Positions 17,770 to 25,868 of a stretch of DNA of 64,000 nt are shown here, piece after piece (the first letter of the stretch is position 1; the number at the start of each line of letters is the position of its first letter). The notes below the pieces were generated by a model. The model was not told the origin of the DNA. It saw only the letters and a list, made by a program, of their open reading frames with translations, and ran no database searches. The position numbers and the translations under genes were made by a program. This DNA is from Rhizobium sp. NFR03 (GTDB lineage Bacteria; Pseudomonadota; Alphaproteobacteria; Rhizobiales; Rhizobiaceae): assembly GCF_900111275.1 (NCBI RefSeq), contig NZ_FOGR01000001.1, forward strand, positions 558,001 through 622,000. Direction: 5' to 3'.

Positions 17770-18987
17770 TCAATCTTTCGTTGTAGCTCTGAAAAGTCTG
17801 TCCGTAATTGATTTTATGAAAAGCTTAGCCGAAGATGTTTCACTCAGCTCGTGCAATGGACTGCCATGCGTCTTCGTGTCCATTAGCCTCAGAGGGGGCT
17901 CATCCAATCTCGAAAGAGCAGAGGCAAACAATGCCTTCTCAAAAGTGGGATCAATTCGTTTAGCTTCCCGCCGGTATCCCTCATACGCCGTAGCGACAGA
18001 GGCTTTGAACGCATAATCTTCAGCTAGCCGGAAACGTTGGCTGATCTGTTTCGTGCTCAACCATGCGAACCATCCCGGTGCAGCAACACTGAAAATCGAG
18101 ATAAGAAGCTGAATCCACACACGCGCACTATCAAAAACCGGTCCGGTAAAAAGTTGCTCCATTAGAAAATAGCGGTAGCTTGCGATGATCATCATTATAA
18201 TTAGCGTTGCAGCCAAGATGACGGACCAGGTATTTACCGACTTTCCAAGCTCTTTCGCCCTTACGTCGAAGGCTGTTGCGAGCGAAATAGAAGTCGTGAT
18301 CCCGTAAGCATCGGACGCTTGCTTCACCAAGCTTTCAGCTTCGATCGCCATTTCTCGAAGTTGGTCGGAATGAGAAATTGATACATCGAGTATGTTTTTG
18401 ATGCGCCCTGACGACTCTGCCGATGTAGTTGCGATCGCGCGTATCTCAGCCTGCGTCGCCTTCAACTCCTGCAAATCCGTCGGCAATCGATCTGCCGCTT
18501 GCCTTGCGTCTAATATAACTTGGATGTGCGACGACAGCGCCTCTTTGTCCGGCGCCATTTGATCAATCTCTCGACTAAGCTTACTCAACTTTCGAACGAG
18601 TTGTCCGGGAAGCTTCGTATTCTCCACGCCCCACCAGGAGAGCATTGGGGTAAGAGCTATGCTAATATAAGACATGGTTGCCATGTAACCATTGATTGCG
18701 GGACCAAGGTTTGCACCGAAATTTGGCAACAGCTGCATCCGCAGAGCGGCTAGAGAGACGAGGATCTCTTCACATTGCTGTATCTCCTCGTTATCAAGCT
18801 CTTCTGTGTTTGCCGTACGTATAGATCGACCTAAATCATAGGGCATATCCGCCAGCTGTTTATACCCAATAGCCGGCATATGCCACGCACTGGATTCAGT
18901 GAATACCCGCTGCTCGGTTGAAAGTGCAGATATTTGCTGGCTTACAACATCTAGCTCATTGGCGATGTTTTGTAACAGTTGATGCAT
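17770..18987 (-). CDS. Coiled-coil membrane protein of unknown function
   Basis: 405 residues from the ATG at 18987 (GGAGGG 5 bases upstream). The N-terminal 240 residues are helical, with heptad-like stretches around RKLSKLSREIDQM and LQELKATQAEIRAIATTS. Two membrane segments follow (WSVILAATLIIMMIIASYRYFL, and WIQLLISIFSVAAPGWFAWL). The C-terminus FRLAEDYAFKASVATAYEGYRREA...LSRLDEPPLRLMD is cytoplasmic and resembles a tail I have seen in membrane proteins of unknown role near accessory loci. Standing alone beside a prophage, it may be a defence or cargo gene (inference). Nothing catalytic is visible. Confidence 0.68.
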   Translation of the reverse strand: MHQLLQNIANELDVVSQQISALSTEQRVFTESSAWHMPAIGYKQLADMPYDLGRSIRTANTEELDNEEIQQCEEILVSLAALRMQLLPNFGANLGPAINGYMATMSYISIALTPMLSWWGVENTKLPGQLVRKLSKLSREIDQMAPDKEALSSHIQVILDARQAADRLPTDLQELKATQAEIRAIATTSAESSGRIKNILDVSISHSDQLREMAIEAESLVKQASDAYGITTSISLATAFDVRAKELGKSVNTWSVILAATLIIMMIIASYRYFLMEQLFTGPVFDSARVWIQLLISIFSVAAPGWFAWLSTKQISQRFRLAEDYAFKASVATAYEGYRREAKRIDPTFEKALFASALSRLDEPPLRLMDTKTHGSPLHELSETSSAKLFIKSITDRLFRATTKD

Positions 18988-19233
18988 AAGTCCCTCCAAT
19001 GAGGTCAGCGTACAACTGAACGTGGATTTTTCTAGTTAAAATTTTTGAACAGGTTGAAAGGTGCGTACTCGCGTCGGTCTTCAGCTTGGGAAGCTTCCAG
19101 AACCGCCAGCCATTTCAAGGCGGCGTGTCACTCAAGTCCGTCCGGCGCGCCTATCCGCCCACGCGGCTTGACTTGGATTGCCGCAAGAACATACTGAGAA
19201 CGAAATCTCAGTCAGCAGGCAGCGAGTCCCACC

Positions 19234-19416
19234 ATGAGCGACGAAAACAGAACGGCATCTACCGGCAAGATGGAGATGTACGAGCACTATTGCGTCGAGC
19301 CCGGCTGCCGTGCCTGGGGTTCATTCGGCTATGACCGAGGCCGTGGCGTCACCGATTGGTGGTGCTTTGAGCATGTCCCACGCGAAGAGAGCGGCGAGCG
19401 GAAGATGAGCTACTGA
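19234..19416 (+). CDS. Small putative zinc-binding protein
   Basis: 60 residues. HYCVEPGCRAWGSFGYDRGRGVTDWWCFEH has the spacing C-x4-C-(about 18)-C-x2-H of a small zinc ribbon. It is the first gene of a closely packed plus-strand group ending at 21189; the next gene starts 10 bases later. No function can be assigned beyond probable metal binding. Confidence 0.6.
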   Translation: MSDENRTASTGKMEMYEHYCVEPGCRAWGSFGYDRGRGVTDWWCFEHVPREESGERKMSY

Positions 19417-19426
19417 GGTCCAACCG

Positions 19427-19894
19427 ATGGCCTACCCTAGACCAAGGCAAGTCCCCTATCCTGCTCACCTCAAGCTCGTTCGGCACAAAGACACTTGGCG
19501 CATCTGCTTCAAGGCGCGGGGCAAGATTGATGGTAGACCTGTAGAGGCGTGGCTTGCCGAGCCTGACGGACAGTTCTTCTGTGAAGTCTGCTACGCAGAT
19601 CAGGTGGAAGATATGCCTGAGGCCAACCGAGAGAATTTTTTCGGGGATCAGTTCGTACACGCCATCGACATGGTGGATGCGTCCGGCAAGCGCACGGAGC
19701 GTATGGCCGGCGCAAGCAATATCTATGCAGCGCGAGCGGCTTTCTTTGCTATCCTGCACTGGACGCCGAACCGTCGGATCATGCTCCGTCACGGCAGCCA
19801 CGTCATCTTGTCGACAGAGGCGCCCAAGGATCGCGACACGATCACGGCGGGGATTGAGGGCTATCGCGACCTTATCAAGTCAAATCGGCACTGA
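19427..19894 (+). CDS. Hypothetical protein
   Basis: 155 residues with GAGGT 7 bases before the ATG. No signal or membrane segment. The first 60 residues are basic, with a beta-type pattern (LKLVRHKDTWRICFKARGKIDGRPVEAWL). A second part (RMAGASNIYAARAAFFAILHWTPNRRIMLRHGSHVIL) looks mixed alpha/beta. It sits between the zinc-ribbon gene and the gene at 19951 in a probable operon with the SRAP protein. I do not recognise the family. Confidence 0.6.
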   Translation: MAYPRPRQVPYPAHLKLVRHKDTWRICFKARGKIDGRPVEAWLAEPDGQFFCEVCYADQVEDMPEANRENFFGDQFVHAIDMVDASGKRTERMAGASNIYAARAAFFAILHWTPNRRIMLRHGSHVILSTEAPKDRDTITAGIEGYRDLIKSNRH

Positions 19895-19950
19895 TACGGC
19901 CGGAACGAGTCACGCAGATTACGGTTGTCCACCCGAAAGGGAGACCCGTC

Positions 19951-20211
19951 ATGGAAGAAATCTTCAGTCCAAAGTTTGCCAAGGACCATCCAGACTACGC
20001 GCTCGAATGCGAAGAGGCCTTGGACCTTCCCGTGCAGGAGCTGATCGAGGACGCAGTTCAAGCCGGCTGGGATAACCGGACGATCTTCAAGGCGTTGGCC
20101 AAGCTCGCAGGGGCTAAGGCGCTCGCATACGAGGAAGACCCGGACCCGGAGGACGATCCCGCCCTGTCCGACAGCAGCACGCCGGAGTTCGGCACCTTTC
20201 CCGTGGAGTGA
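19951..20211 (+). CDS. Small acidic hypothetical protein
   Basis: 86 residues with GGGAG 7 bases upstream. LPVQELIEDAVQAGWDNRTIFKALAKLAGAKALAYEEDPDPEDDP is a helical core followed by a strongly acidic tail. The GWD-x-R-T/A-I-x-K-A pattern is one I associate with short rhizobial proteins of unknown role. It is followed 10 bases later by the SRAP gene. Confidence 0.65.
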   Translation: MEEIFSPKFAKDHPDYALECEEALDLPVQELIEDAVQAGWDNRTIFKALAKLAGAKALAYEEDPDPEDDPALSDSSTPEFGTFPVE

Positions 20212-20221
20212 AGCGAACAGT

Positions 20222-20947
20222 ATGTGCAATCTCTACAACGTCACGACCAATCAAGAGGCCATTCGCGCTTTCGCGAAAGCTGCGCGTGACGTCGTTGGCA
20301 ACATGGAGCCAGCGCTCGATGTCTACCCTGACCGGATGGCGCCGGTCGTGCACAATGCACCCGATGGTGTGCGTGAACTCGCGTCCGTGCGATGGGGGAT
20401 GCCAAGCTCCAGCCAGGCGCTTTATGAAGCGGCAACCAAGCGAGCGGACAAACTGCGCGCCAAGGGGAAGGACGTCGATTTCGACATGCTTCTGAAGATG
20501 GAGCCGGACGGCGGCACCACGAATGTGCGCAATACGGCAAGTCGGCACTGGAAGCGCTGGCTTGGCGTTGAGAACCGGTGCGTAGTGCCCCTCACCCGCT
20601 TTTCGGAATCTGATCCTGCCAGCAAGGTCGAAGGTGGCCGGACGCCGCTGGCATGGTTCGCCGGCGACGCGAGCGAGCCGCTGATGTTCTTCACCGGAAT
20701 CTGGGTCAAGGACTGGACCAGCGTGCGCAAGGTCAAGGAAGGGCTGATCACGTCAGACTACTATGCCTTTCTCACCTGCCCGCCGAATGGCGTTGTTGGA
20801 CCGATCCACCCGAAAGCAATGCCCGCGATCCTGACGACGGAAGCCGAGGTGGATGCCTGGCTGACACTGCCATGGGACGAAGCGAAGGGATTGCAGCGCC
20901 CCCTTCCCGATGACAAGCTCATCCAGCTTAAGCGTGAGGAGGCATGA
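20222..20947 (+). CDS. SOS response-associated peptidase (SRAP/YedK-HMCES family)
   Basis: 241 residues. The start MCNLYN exposes Cys2, the residue that crosslinks to abasic sites in this family after removal of Met1. Family blocks follow: RWGMP near residue 58, NVRNTAS (canonical N-x-R-x-E/T) near 101, RCVVPLTRFSES near 120 (canonical RC-P-x-x-x-F-Y-E, here with the glutamate in FSE), and PIHPKAMPAIL with the active-site His near 197. Known SRAP proteins shield abasic sites in single-stranded DNA. Codon use resembles the host. The stop overlaps the next start (ATGA), so the genes are coupled. Confidence 0.88.
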   Translation: MCNLYNVTTNQEAIRAFAKAARDVVGNMEPALDVYPDRMAPVVHNAPDGVRELASVRWGMPSSSQALYEAATKRADKLRAKGKDVDFDMLLKMEPDGGTTNVRNTASRHWKRWLGVENRCVVPLTRFSESDPASKVEGGRTPLAWFAGDASEPLMFFTGIWVKDWTSVRKVKEGLITSDYYAFLTCPPNGVVGPIHPKAMPAILTTEAEVDAWLTLPWDEAKGLQRPLPDDKLIQLKREEA

Positions 20948-21189
20948 CGATGGCAGGTGCAAAACTTATCGTGCTGGCGGCATTCGACAAGGACGACGAA
21001 GGCAATCTCGTGCCGGCGTTTGATCCCCGTCAGGTGGACACCGAAGAGCGGGCGAAGCGCGAAGCGCGGCTGATGGCAGATAGCCACGCTGGCGTCGTCG
21101 CATGGAGCCGGGACGCTGATCCAGGGCTCGGCGAGTATGGGCCGCCGGTCGTGCTGTTTCAGGCTGGTGACGTTCCTGAGATGGATTAG
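20944..21189 (+). CDS. Small hypothetical protein coupled to the SRAP gene
   Basis: 81 residues. The ATG lies inside the SRAP stop region (ATGA overlap). It opens AGAKLIVLAAFDKDDEGNLVPAFDP and continues with a segment RAKREARLMADSHAGVVAWSRDADPGLGEYGPPVVLF, a pattern of short rhizobial proteins next to SRAP genes. Possibly an accessory factor of the SRAP protein; evidence is only the coupling. Confidence 0.65.
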   Translation: MTMAGAKLIVLAAFDKDDEGNLVPAFDPRQVDTEERAKREARLMADSHAGVVAWSRDADPGLGEYGPPVVLFQAGDVPEMD

Positions 21190-21294
21190 CCAGCATGTCG
21201 GCCCCAAATGTAGAACTAGACGATGCTCTTACGTAATGAAATCCTTACTTTCTCGATTCGCCGTTGAAGCGAACAGGTGCAAAGGTAGGATGAC

Positions 21295-21609
21295 GTGACC
21301 GGTAGACAGGTAAATGAAGCTGCTGAAATGCTTGGGGTCTTGGCGAATGCGATGCGAATACGCATGGTGCACATCATGCTTGAAGGCGAGTTGCAGGTGG
21401 GCGACCTAGCAAATCGCGTTTCTCTATCGTCGTCTGCGACGTCTCAGCATCTCAGAAGATTCAAAATGGCAGGACTGCTTGTCCAGCGGAAAGACGAGCA
21501 GTCGAGATACTGCACGATTGCGCCGGATAAGGTCGACATCTTGCAGAGGATGATTTCGATTGCTGAAGCCCATCAAGTCAACCAGCCGGGAAATATTCCG
21601 AGGCCGTAG
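21295..21609 (+). CDS. ArsR/NolR-like winged-helix regulator, copy 2
   Basis: 104 residues from GTG, with AGG 5 bases upstream. MLGVLANAMRIRMVHIMLEGELQVGDLANRV, then SATSQHLRRFKMAGLLVQRKDEQSRY, gives the ArsR-type helix-turn-helix and wing, without metal ligands. It is paralogous to 15434-15745 at the protein level, but the DNA is well diverged, so the duplication is old or the two copies came separately. A convergent MNSYE gene lies 36 bases downstream. Confidence 0.72.
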   Translation: MTGRQVNEAAEMLGVLANAMRIRMVHIMLEGELQVGDLANRVSLSSSATSQHLRRFKMAGLLVQRKDEQSRYCTIAPDKVDILQRMISIAEAHQVNQPGNIPRP

Positions 21610-21645
21610 GCGCCCCCACCCTACAGAACAAACGCGCGGTATGGC

Positions 21646-21909
21646 TTAGGTCGCGCCTATCCGGTTGTGCGGCTCGCAGATAGCCTGCATCGCGCCTTTG
21701 TGGTCGTAGGTCGCCATTACCGACAGGTAGACACCCTGCTCTTCGCTCCAGCCTTCATACGTGATGAAAGACCCGTCACGGGTCACCTGCACCAGAGGCA
21801 TGCCAAAGATCAGAGCGGACAGCGCACGGGCCTGTTCCGCCCCGAGGTCTCTTGTCTGGTCATAGTCTTCGCCGACGATGGCGCGGAACTGGCTTTCGTA
21901 TGAGTTCAT
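21646..21909 (-). CDS. 'MNSYE' hypothetical protein, full-length copy
   Basis: 87 residues: MNSYESQFRAIVGEDYDQTRDLGAEQARALSALIFGMP, then a beta-rich end ITYEGWSEEQGVYLSVMATYDHKGAM. A truncated relative is at 16186-16287. It is convergent with the ArsR-like gene. No function known to me. The first half reads like a short helical DNA- or protein-binding region. Confidence 0.55.
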   Translation of the reverse strand: MNSYESQFRAIVGEDYDQTRDLGAEQARALSALIFGMPLVQVTRDGSFITYEGWSEEQGVYLSVMATYDHKGAMQAICEPHNRIGAT

Positions 21910-21945
21910 GGCAGTTGGATAGCGTCCAACGGGGCAAGATGAAGT

Positions 21946-22305
21946 TCAGACTTCGCTATCCTTAAATGTTCGGCCTTCTCTATACCCCGCCTCCCGAAAG
22001 TGCCGACGAGCAGCAGCCTCTGGATCTTTTTCATTCCGAAAATGCGCAAGGTCGCCGTTAGCGCGCAGATAGGCATCCCAGTCAAATCCCCCGTAGCCAG
22101 GGAAGCGGCCTTCGGCGAGGCCCATCTGTCGGAAGTGGCTCAATCCATCCTTGAACTGTCCCGCTCCCACAGCTGCTCTGACGTCCGGGTTCGCTTGAAG
22201 GTAATCCCGCTCATCAAAGAGACCAAAGGCCCGAACCTTGCTCCTCAAGTCCGCGACCTCCGTCTGAAGTTCTGCTGTGTTTGCCATTCTCGGTTTGAAA
22301 ATCAT
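21946..22305 (-). CDS. Protein with two 'NPDV...GxxEGR' repeats
   Basis: 119 residues. A short coiled-coil opening (AELQTEVADLRSKVRAF) is followed by two repeats: FDERDYLQANPDVRAAV...HFRQMGLAEGRFPG and FDWDAYLRANGDLA...HFREAGYREGR. This Y-L-x-x-N-P-D-V/HF-x-x-x-G-x-x-E-GR unit occurs in alphaproteobacterial surface and exported proteins. The ATG at 22305 has GGAG 9 bases upstream; the ATG at 22287 is an alternative. It follows the prophage lysis genes on the same strand and may be the last late gene or a lysogenic conversion gene. Confidence 0.62.
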   Translation of the reverse strand: MIFKPRMANTAELQTEVADLRSKVRAFGLFDERDYLQANPDVRAAVGAGQFKDGLSHFRQMGLAEGRFPGYGGFDWDAYLRANGDLAHFRNEKDPEAAARRHFREAGYREGRTFKDSEV

Positions 22306-22410
22306 CTGTGGTGTCTCCAGTGAAATCCTCCCGCGTCATTGCTAACACCTCGTTATCGTAATGCCCAGATGTGCCAAAACGATTCTCTTATTAACGTAAA
22401 TGTGATGGAC

Positions 22411-22740
22411 CTACCGGCCCCTACGGATGAGTTCCTCGCGCATTGCGTCGATGCTTCGCGTGAGATCGCGGATACGATCACCAAAGTCGTCAGCAGCGCG
22501 CTCGGTCGATTTCCTGAAATGAATTGCTTCGAGCGTTTGGGCCTCAATCGCCGCCGTGGCCTTGTTTAAAGCCGTAGGGTCAACAATTACGGCGGCGACC
22601 TGAGCGCTGTTGGTGGAGTGCTCGGGGCTCGCACGCTGCCCCTGCCATAGGCCGGCGTATCGCGCGAGAATGCCGAGCCCAATGACGGCGCCAAGGCCAA
22701 ACAAAGCTTCGGCGGGCAGCGACCTAAGCAGCTCTTCCAT
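22411..22740 (-). CDS. Small phage membrane protein, lysis region
   Basis: 109 residues from the ATG at 22740 (GGGAGA 8 bases upstream). One membrane segment (ALFGLGAVIGLGILARYAGLW) is followed by a cytoplasmic or periplasmic helical region ending DFGDRIRDLTRSIDAMREELIRRG, likely a coiled coil. It overlaps the preceding gene by 17 bases. The position after holin and endolysin suggests a lysis accessory or spanin-like role, but no lipobox or cleavable signal is seen. Confidence 0.65.
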   Translation of the reverse strand: MEELLRSLPAEALFGLGAVIGLGILARYAGLWQGQRASPEHSTNSAQVAAVIVDPTALNKATAAIEAQTLEAIHFRKSTERAADDFGDRIRDLTRSIDAMREELIRRGR

Positions 22741-23179
22741 TGCGGGTCTCTCCCTGATCATGCGCGGCACGATGAATGTTGGTCAGCTCCGCGATCACGA
22801 GCCAAGGATAGATCGCCGCCCAGGTACTGATGACACCTGAGCTGTAGAATCCGGCACAGACACCGAACCAGATGACGAGGCCAAACCCGGCAGCGACCTG
22901 CCGGATCTGAGGGGTTACCTTCTTTTTGGCGCCATTAATGAGAAGGGCGATCAGCCGCAACATCCCCAGGATCAGCATAATGGTGCCGAAGAGGGATTGC
23001 GTGCCGAAGAAGTCGCGGAAGCCGGCCCAAGACGGCTGCGAGAACAAGTCGTCGCCCACGAGGACAATGACTCCAAACGTTGTCGTTACGGCTCCTGAGA
23101 ACCATTCCATGTTCCGCGGACCGAACCTGTGTTGGATACGGATCCAGATACCTGGACCCGTGTAGCTTTCGCCGTGCAT
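22724..23179 (-). CDS. Phage membrane protein with about four spans
   Basis: 151 residues. Hydrophobic segments: AVTTTFGVIVLVGDDLF, LFGTIMLILGMLRLIALLI, VAAGFGLVIWFGVCAGFYS and IYPWLVIAEL. Four spans and a small size fit a late phage membrane protein. It sits 4 bases after the holin-like gene. Possible second holin or an exclusion protein; no decisive motif. Confidence 0.65.
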   Translation of the reverse strand: MHGESYTGPGIWIRIQHRFGPRNMEWFSGAVTTTFGVIVLVGDDLFSQPSWAGFRDFFGTQSLFGTIMLILGMLRLIALLINGAKKKVTPQIRQVAAGFGLVIWFGVCAGFYSSGVISTWAAIYPWLVIAELTNIHRAAHDQGETRNGRAA

Positions 23180-23183
23180 CCGC

Positions 23184-23684
23184 TCAGGCTCTCGCCGGCC
23201 CGCTGACGACCTTCACGAGATCGGGCACCTTGGAGGTGATGATCTCGCGCAGGGCATCCTCGCTGACCTTGAGTTTCGCCAGGGCATCGGGGTTCTTCTC
23301 GACAACATAGGTGGCGGCCGTCTCGATGAGCTGCGGCGAAATCACAGCCCCGGGCATGAGCCCCGCCTTGGCGATTGCGAACCGGATGGCGTTGGCGGCG
23401 GACGCATGCAGCGCGTTGCGCAGCTGCGCTTCGACTTCCAGCTGCTTGGCCTGGTCGGTGATCTTGAGCAGCGCGATCACGCGGGCGCCGATCCATGTGA
23501 CGAGCACCGGCCCGACGATCGAGACGAAGAGCACGACGAGCGGCTGCAGGATCTGCCAGAGATCGAACCAGATCGAGGAACGCGCCACTACAGGCGCAGC
23601 GTCCTGCGCAAACACGGCCGTCCCTACGAGCAGTGACAGGATGACGACGGCTGCGGCGCCCAGAATGAATGTAGAACGATGCAT
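23184..23684 (-). CDS. Putative phage holin
   Basis: 166 residues. A hydrophobic N-terminus with a signal-like segment (ILGAAAVVILSLLVGTAVFA) is followed by a second span (LVVLFVSIVGPVLVTWIGARVIALL). The soluble tail, rich in Ala and helix (QLEVEAQLRNALHASAANAIRFAIAKAG, then YVVEKNPDALAKLKVSEDALREIITSKVPDLV), is typical of LLH-type phage holins. It lies directly downstream of the endolysin, 20 bases away. Presumably forms the inner-membrane lesion that releases the endolysin. Confidence 0.72.
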   Translation of the reverse strand: MHRSTFILGAAAVVILSLLVGTAVFAQDAAPVVARSSIWFDLWQILQPLVVLFVSIVGPVLVTWIGARVIALLKITDQAKQLEVEAQLRNALHASAANAIRFAIAKAGLMPGAVISPQLIETAATYVVEKNPDALAKLKVSEDALREIITSKVPDLVKVVSGPARA

Positions 23685-23704
23685 GTCTTTTGACCTTTCA
23701 GGGG

Positions 23705-24508
23705 TTAAGCAGCCTTGAGGGCTGCATGGAATTTGCGGCCATAGCCGGCGACGGTGTCAGCGCTCTCGATCCCGTTGATGATCCGGCGAGCGTTGACCCA
23801 GTCTTCCGTCGTGGCATTGAAGTAAGTTTCGAGGCTCTTGCCGGTGAAATCGCCCTTGGACGACGCACCGTGCGTCATGCCCTCGATCATGACCTCGACG
23901 GCGATTTCCGGGTTCATGGCGTAGGTCGGATTGCCGACGAGATCGAGGCCAAGGATTGCGGACATCGTCCGGTAGTTCGCCTCGTGTGTCAGCTGCACGA
24001 GGCCACGGCCGAGCCAGCTCTTGCCATTGGCATCCCTACGCCAGTAGGGCGTCTTGACCCATGACAGCTTGCCAGCACCGAAGTTGCGATCGAGGATCTT
24101 GATCGCCTCGTCATCGTTCGCTGCGAACGTCTCGCGCACGGGCTGCATAGTGCGGCCGGTCTCGTGGTAGGCGGTCGCAAGCATGTAGGCGAGCCAGCGG
24201 CGGTCCGTCAGATCTGATCGGTCCCAGCCGTCGAGGATGATCTCGATACCCTCGACCTGCGACAGCTTCAGCGCACCGTTGAACAAGCCCTGTCGACGGA
24301 TACCGTCGAAAAGCACATCGCGGTTGATGCTGGCGACGGCAGGAGGAATAACCTCCGCCGCCCCGCGAAACTTCGCAAGCTGAATAAGAGCCGCGTCCAT
24401 TGCGCGGCGCGTATCGCCGCCATACTGGCCATCGGCGCCGGCCTTACCGACGTCGATGCCAAGCGAAAGCAAACTCCGCTGGAGATCCAGCGTCGTGGGG
24501 GTCGTCAT
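23705..24508 (-). CDS. Endolysin, GH19/lysozyme-like
   Basis: 267 residues. The N-terminal 50 residues (LDLQRSLLSLGIDVGKAGADGQYGGDTRRAM) form a peptidoglycan-binding-type domain. The catalytic part has WLAYMLATAYHETGRTMQPVRE with the likely catalytic Glu in HETG, then GRGLVQLTHEANY and NPEIAVEVMIEGM, the pattern of GH19-like phage endolysins. No signal peptide, so export relies on the adjacent holin. It cleaves cell-wall glycan strands at the end of the lytic cycle. Confidence 0.85.
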   Translation of the reverse strand: MTTPTTLDLQRSLLSLGIDVGKAGADGQYGGDTRRAMDAALIQLAKFRGAAEVIPPAVASINRDVLFDGIRRQGLFNGALKLSQVEGIEIILDGWDRSDLTDRRWLAYMLATAYHETGRTMQPVRETFAANDDEAIKILDRNFGAGKLSWVKTPYWRRDANGKSWLGRGLVQLTHEANYRTMSAILGLDLVGNPTYAMNPEIAVEVMIEGMTHGASSKGDFTGKSLETYFNATTEDWVNARRIINGIESADTVAGYGRKFHAALKAA

Positions 24509-24560
24509 AACGATGTCCTTTGAGATTGCCCGGAGGCGTGGTGACCGTGAGAGCGGCGCG

Positions 24561-24977
24561 TTATTCGGCCGAGGGCGTCTCAGCCGAAGCAGAAGCGGAC
24601 GACTGCATGGCTGCGATCTCCGCCTGCAGACTTTCGACCTCCGCGATCAGCGCCTCATTCTCCTGCGCCAGCAGCTCGGCATGCTTGTTCGCCGTCTCCA
24701 GCGTGTCAGCCGCCGCATTCACCTGCTCGGCTAGCTCATCGACGCGCGCATTGAGCGCGGCGATCTCGGCCAGCGCATCGCGCGTCGTGTCGGACATGAT
24801 GGAGCTGGTCGGGAAGCCGGCAACGTCGATCGGCTCGGCTGATCCAACCTCGTCCTTGATCACCTCACCATCCAGGGTGATGTGTCGGCGGTAAACTGCG
24901 TGGGCGCCTACGGGCTTGCCATCAAGGCCGTACCGCACCAGCAGTTCATACGGAATTTTCTTATCTTCAATTGCCAT
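24561..24977 (-). CDS. Phage protein with C-terminal coiled coil
   Basis: 138 residues. The first 60 residues (IPYELLVRYGLDGKPVGAHAVYRRHITLDGEVIKDEVGSAEPI) are beta-like. The rest is a clear coiled coil (IAALNARVDELAEQVNAAADTLETANKHAELLAQENEALIAEVESL) ending in a Ser/Ala tail. It lies between the fibre genes and the endolysin. Possibly a fibre accessory or chaperone; unrecognised. Confidence 0.7.
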   Translation of the reverse strand: MAIEDKKIPYELLVRYGLDGKPVGAHAVYRRHITLDGEVIKDEVGSAEPIDVAGFPTSSIMSDTTRDALAEIAALNARVDELAEQVNAAADTLETANKHAELLAQENEALIAEVESLQAEIAAMQSSASASAETPSAE

Positions 24978-25001
24978 GACGCTGGCCCTTCTGATGGAGT
25001 G

Positions 25002-25868
25002 TTAAGAGACGATCGCCCCGTCGGCGAAGCGCCAGTTGGCCCCGTCTGAAATGGCCAGACGTTTGCTGGCCGTACCGTTCGAGACATACACAATGCCTTG
25101 CGCAAATGCAGAGGCGCTGGGCAGTGTCGCGACCGTGTAGGACGGCAGTTTGACGGGCAGGTTGAACGCCATGACGCCCGTGGCGCGGCTGACCGTCCAC
25201 GGTGTCATCTTGTAAGCGCCAGTATCGGTATAGGCGTTGAGAGAGCAGTTGGAGCCCGCATCCGAGCCGGACTCTGCACTCCCGTCCCCCAATGCTAACT
25301 CCCAGCGGGTGAGCCCTGCAGTCGAGCCGACAACGCGCGAGGCTTGACCCGAGGCCGTCTTACTCAGGACTAGCGCGGCGTAGGTAGCTGTGACGAAAAG
25401 GTTCTGAGTGCCGTTGATGCGGGCATACCGCGCGTCAAGCTCCGCCAGCCCCCCGAGGACCTGCTCCCAGGTGGTCCAAGTGCCCAACTTGGCTCGACGA
25501 TACTTTATGGCCAGCTGGTGGTGGGTGATCTCCTGATGTATCGTGGTGTCGTAGCGTTGAACTTCCAGGATCCAGTAATTGGCGTAGGGCGTGTTCAGTG
25601 ATGCTGGATCGCACCGGTACCATCCGTTCTCAGCGGCCGCGTCGGCGTCGGCTACGGGTAGGCTGTCAGAGCGGACGCGAGCGGCCATGCGCGCGTCTGC
25701 CAAGGTCCCTGACGATAGATCGGAGGCCGACCGACTGGCCAGAAGGACGACGGCCCCGCCTGGGAGTCTGCCGAAGATCTTGAAGTCCGTCAGGTTGGCT
25801 AGGAGGTCTCCAATGCTAGCATCCGCAGCCGACGGTACTTGACCGGTGGTCAGCGAAAAGCGCCCCAT
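25002..25868 (-). CDS. Phage tail fibre protein
   Basis: 288 residues. The C-terminal block LPSYTVATLPSASAFAQGIVYVSNGTASKRLAISDGANWRFADG is the common end domain of phage fibres and neck-appendage proteins. The middle contains WYRCDPASLNTPYANYWILEVQRYD...KYRRAKLGTWTTWEQV, typical of receptor-binding fibres. Its ATG overlaps the stop of the upstream structural gene. Probably displayed at the tail tip for host binding. Confidence 0.78.
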   Translation of the reverse strand: MGRFSLTTGQVPSAADASIGDLLANLTDFKIFGRLPGGAVVLLASRSASDLSSGTLADARMAARVRSDSLPVADADAAAENGWYRCDPASLNTPYANYWILEVQRYDTTIHQEITHHQLAIKYRRAKLGTWTTWEQVLGGLAELDARYARINGTQNLFVTATYAALVLSKTASGQASRVVGSTAGLTRWELALGDGSAESGSDAGSNCSLNAYTDTGAYKMTPWTVSRATGVMAFNLPVKLPSYTVATLPSASAFAQGIVYVSNGTASKRLAISDGANWRFADGAIVS

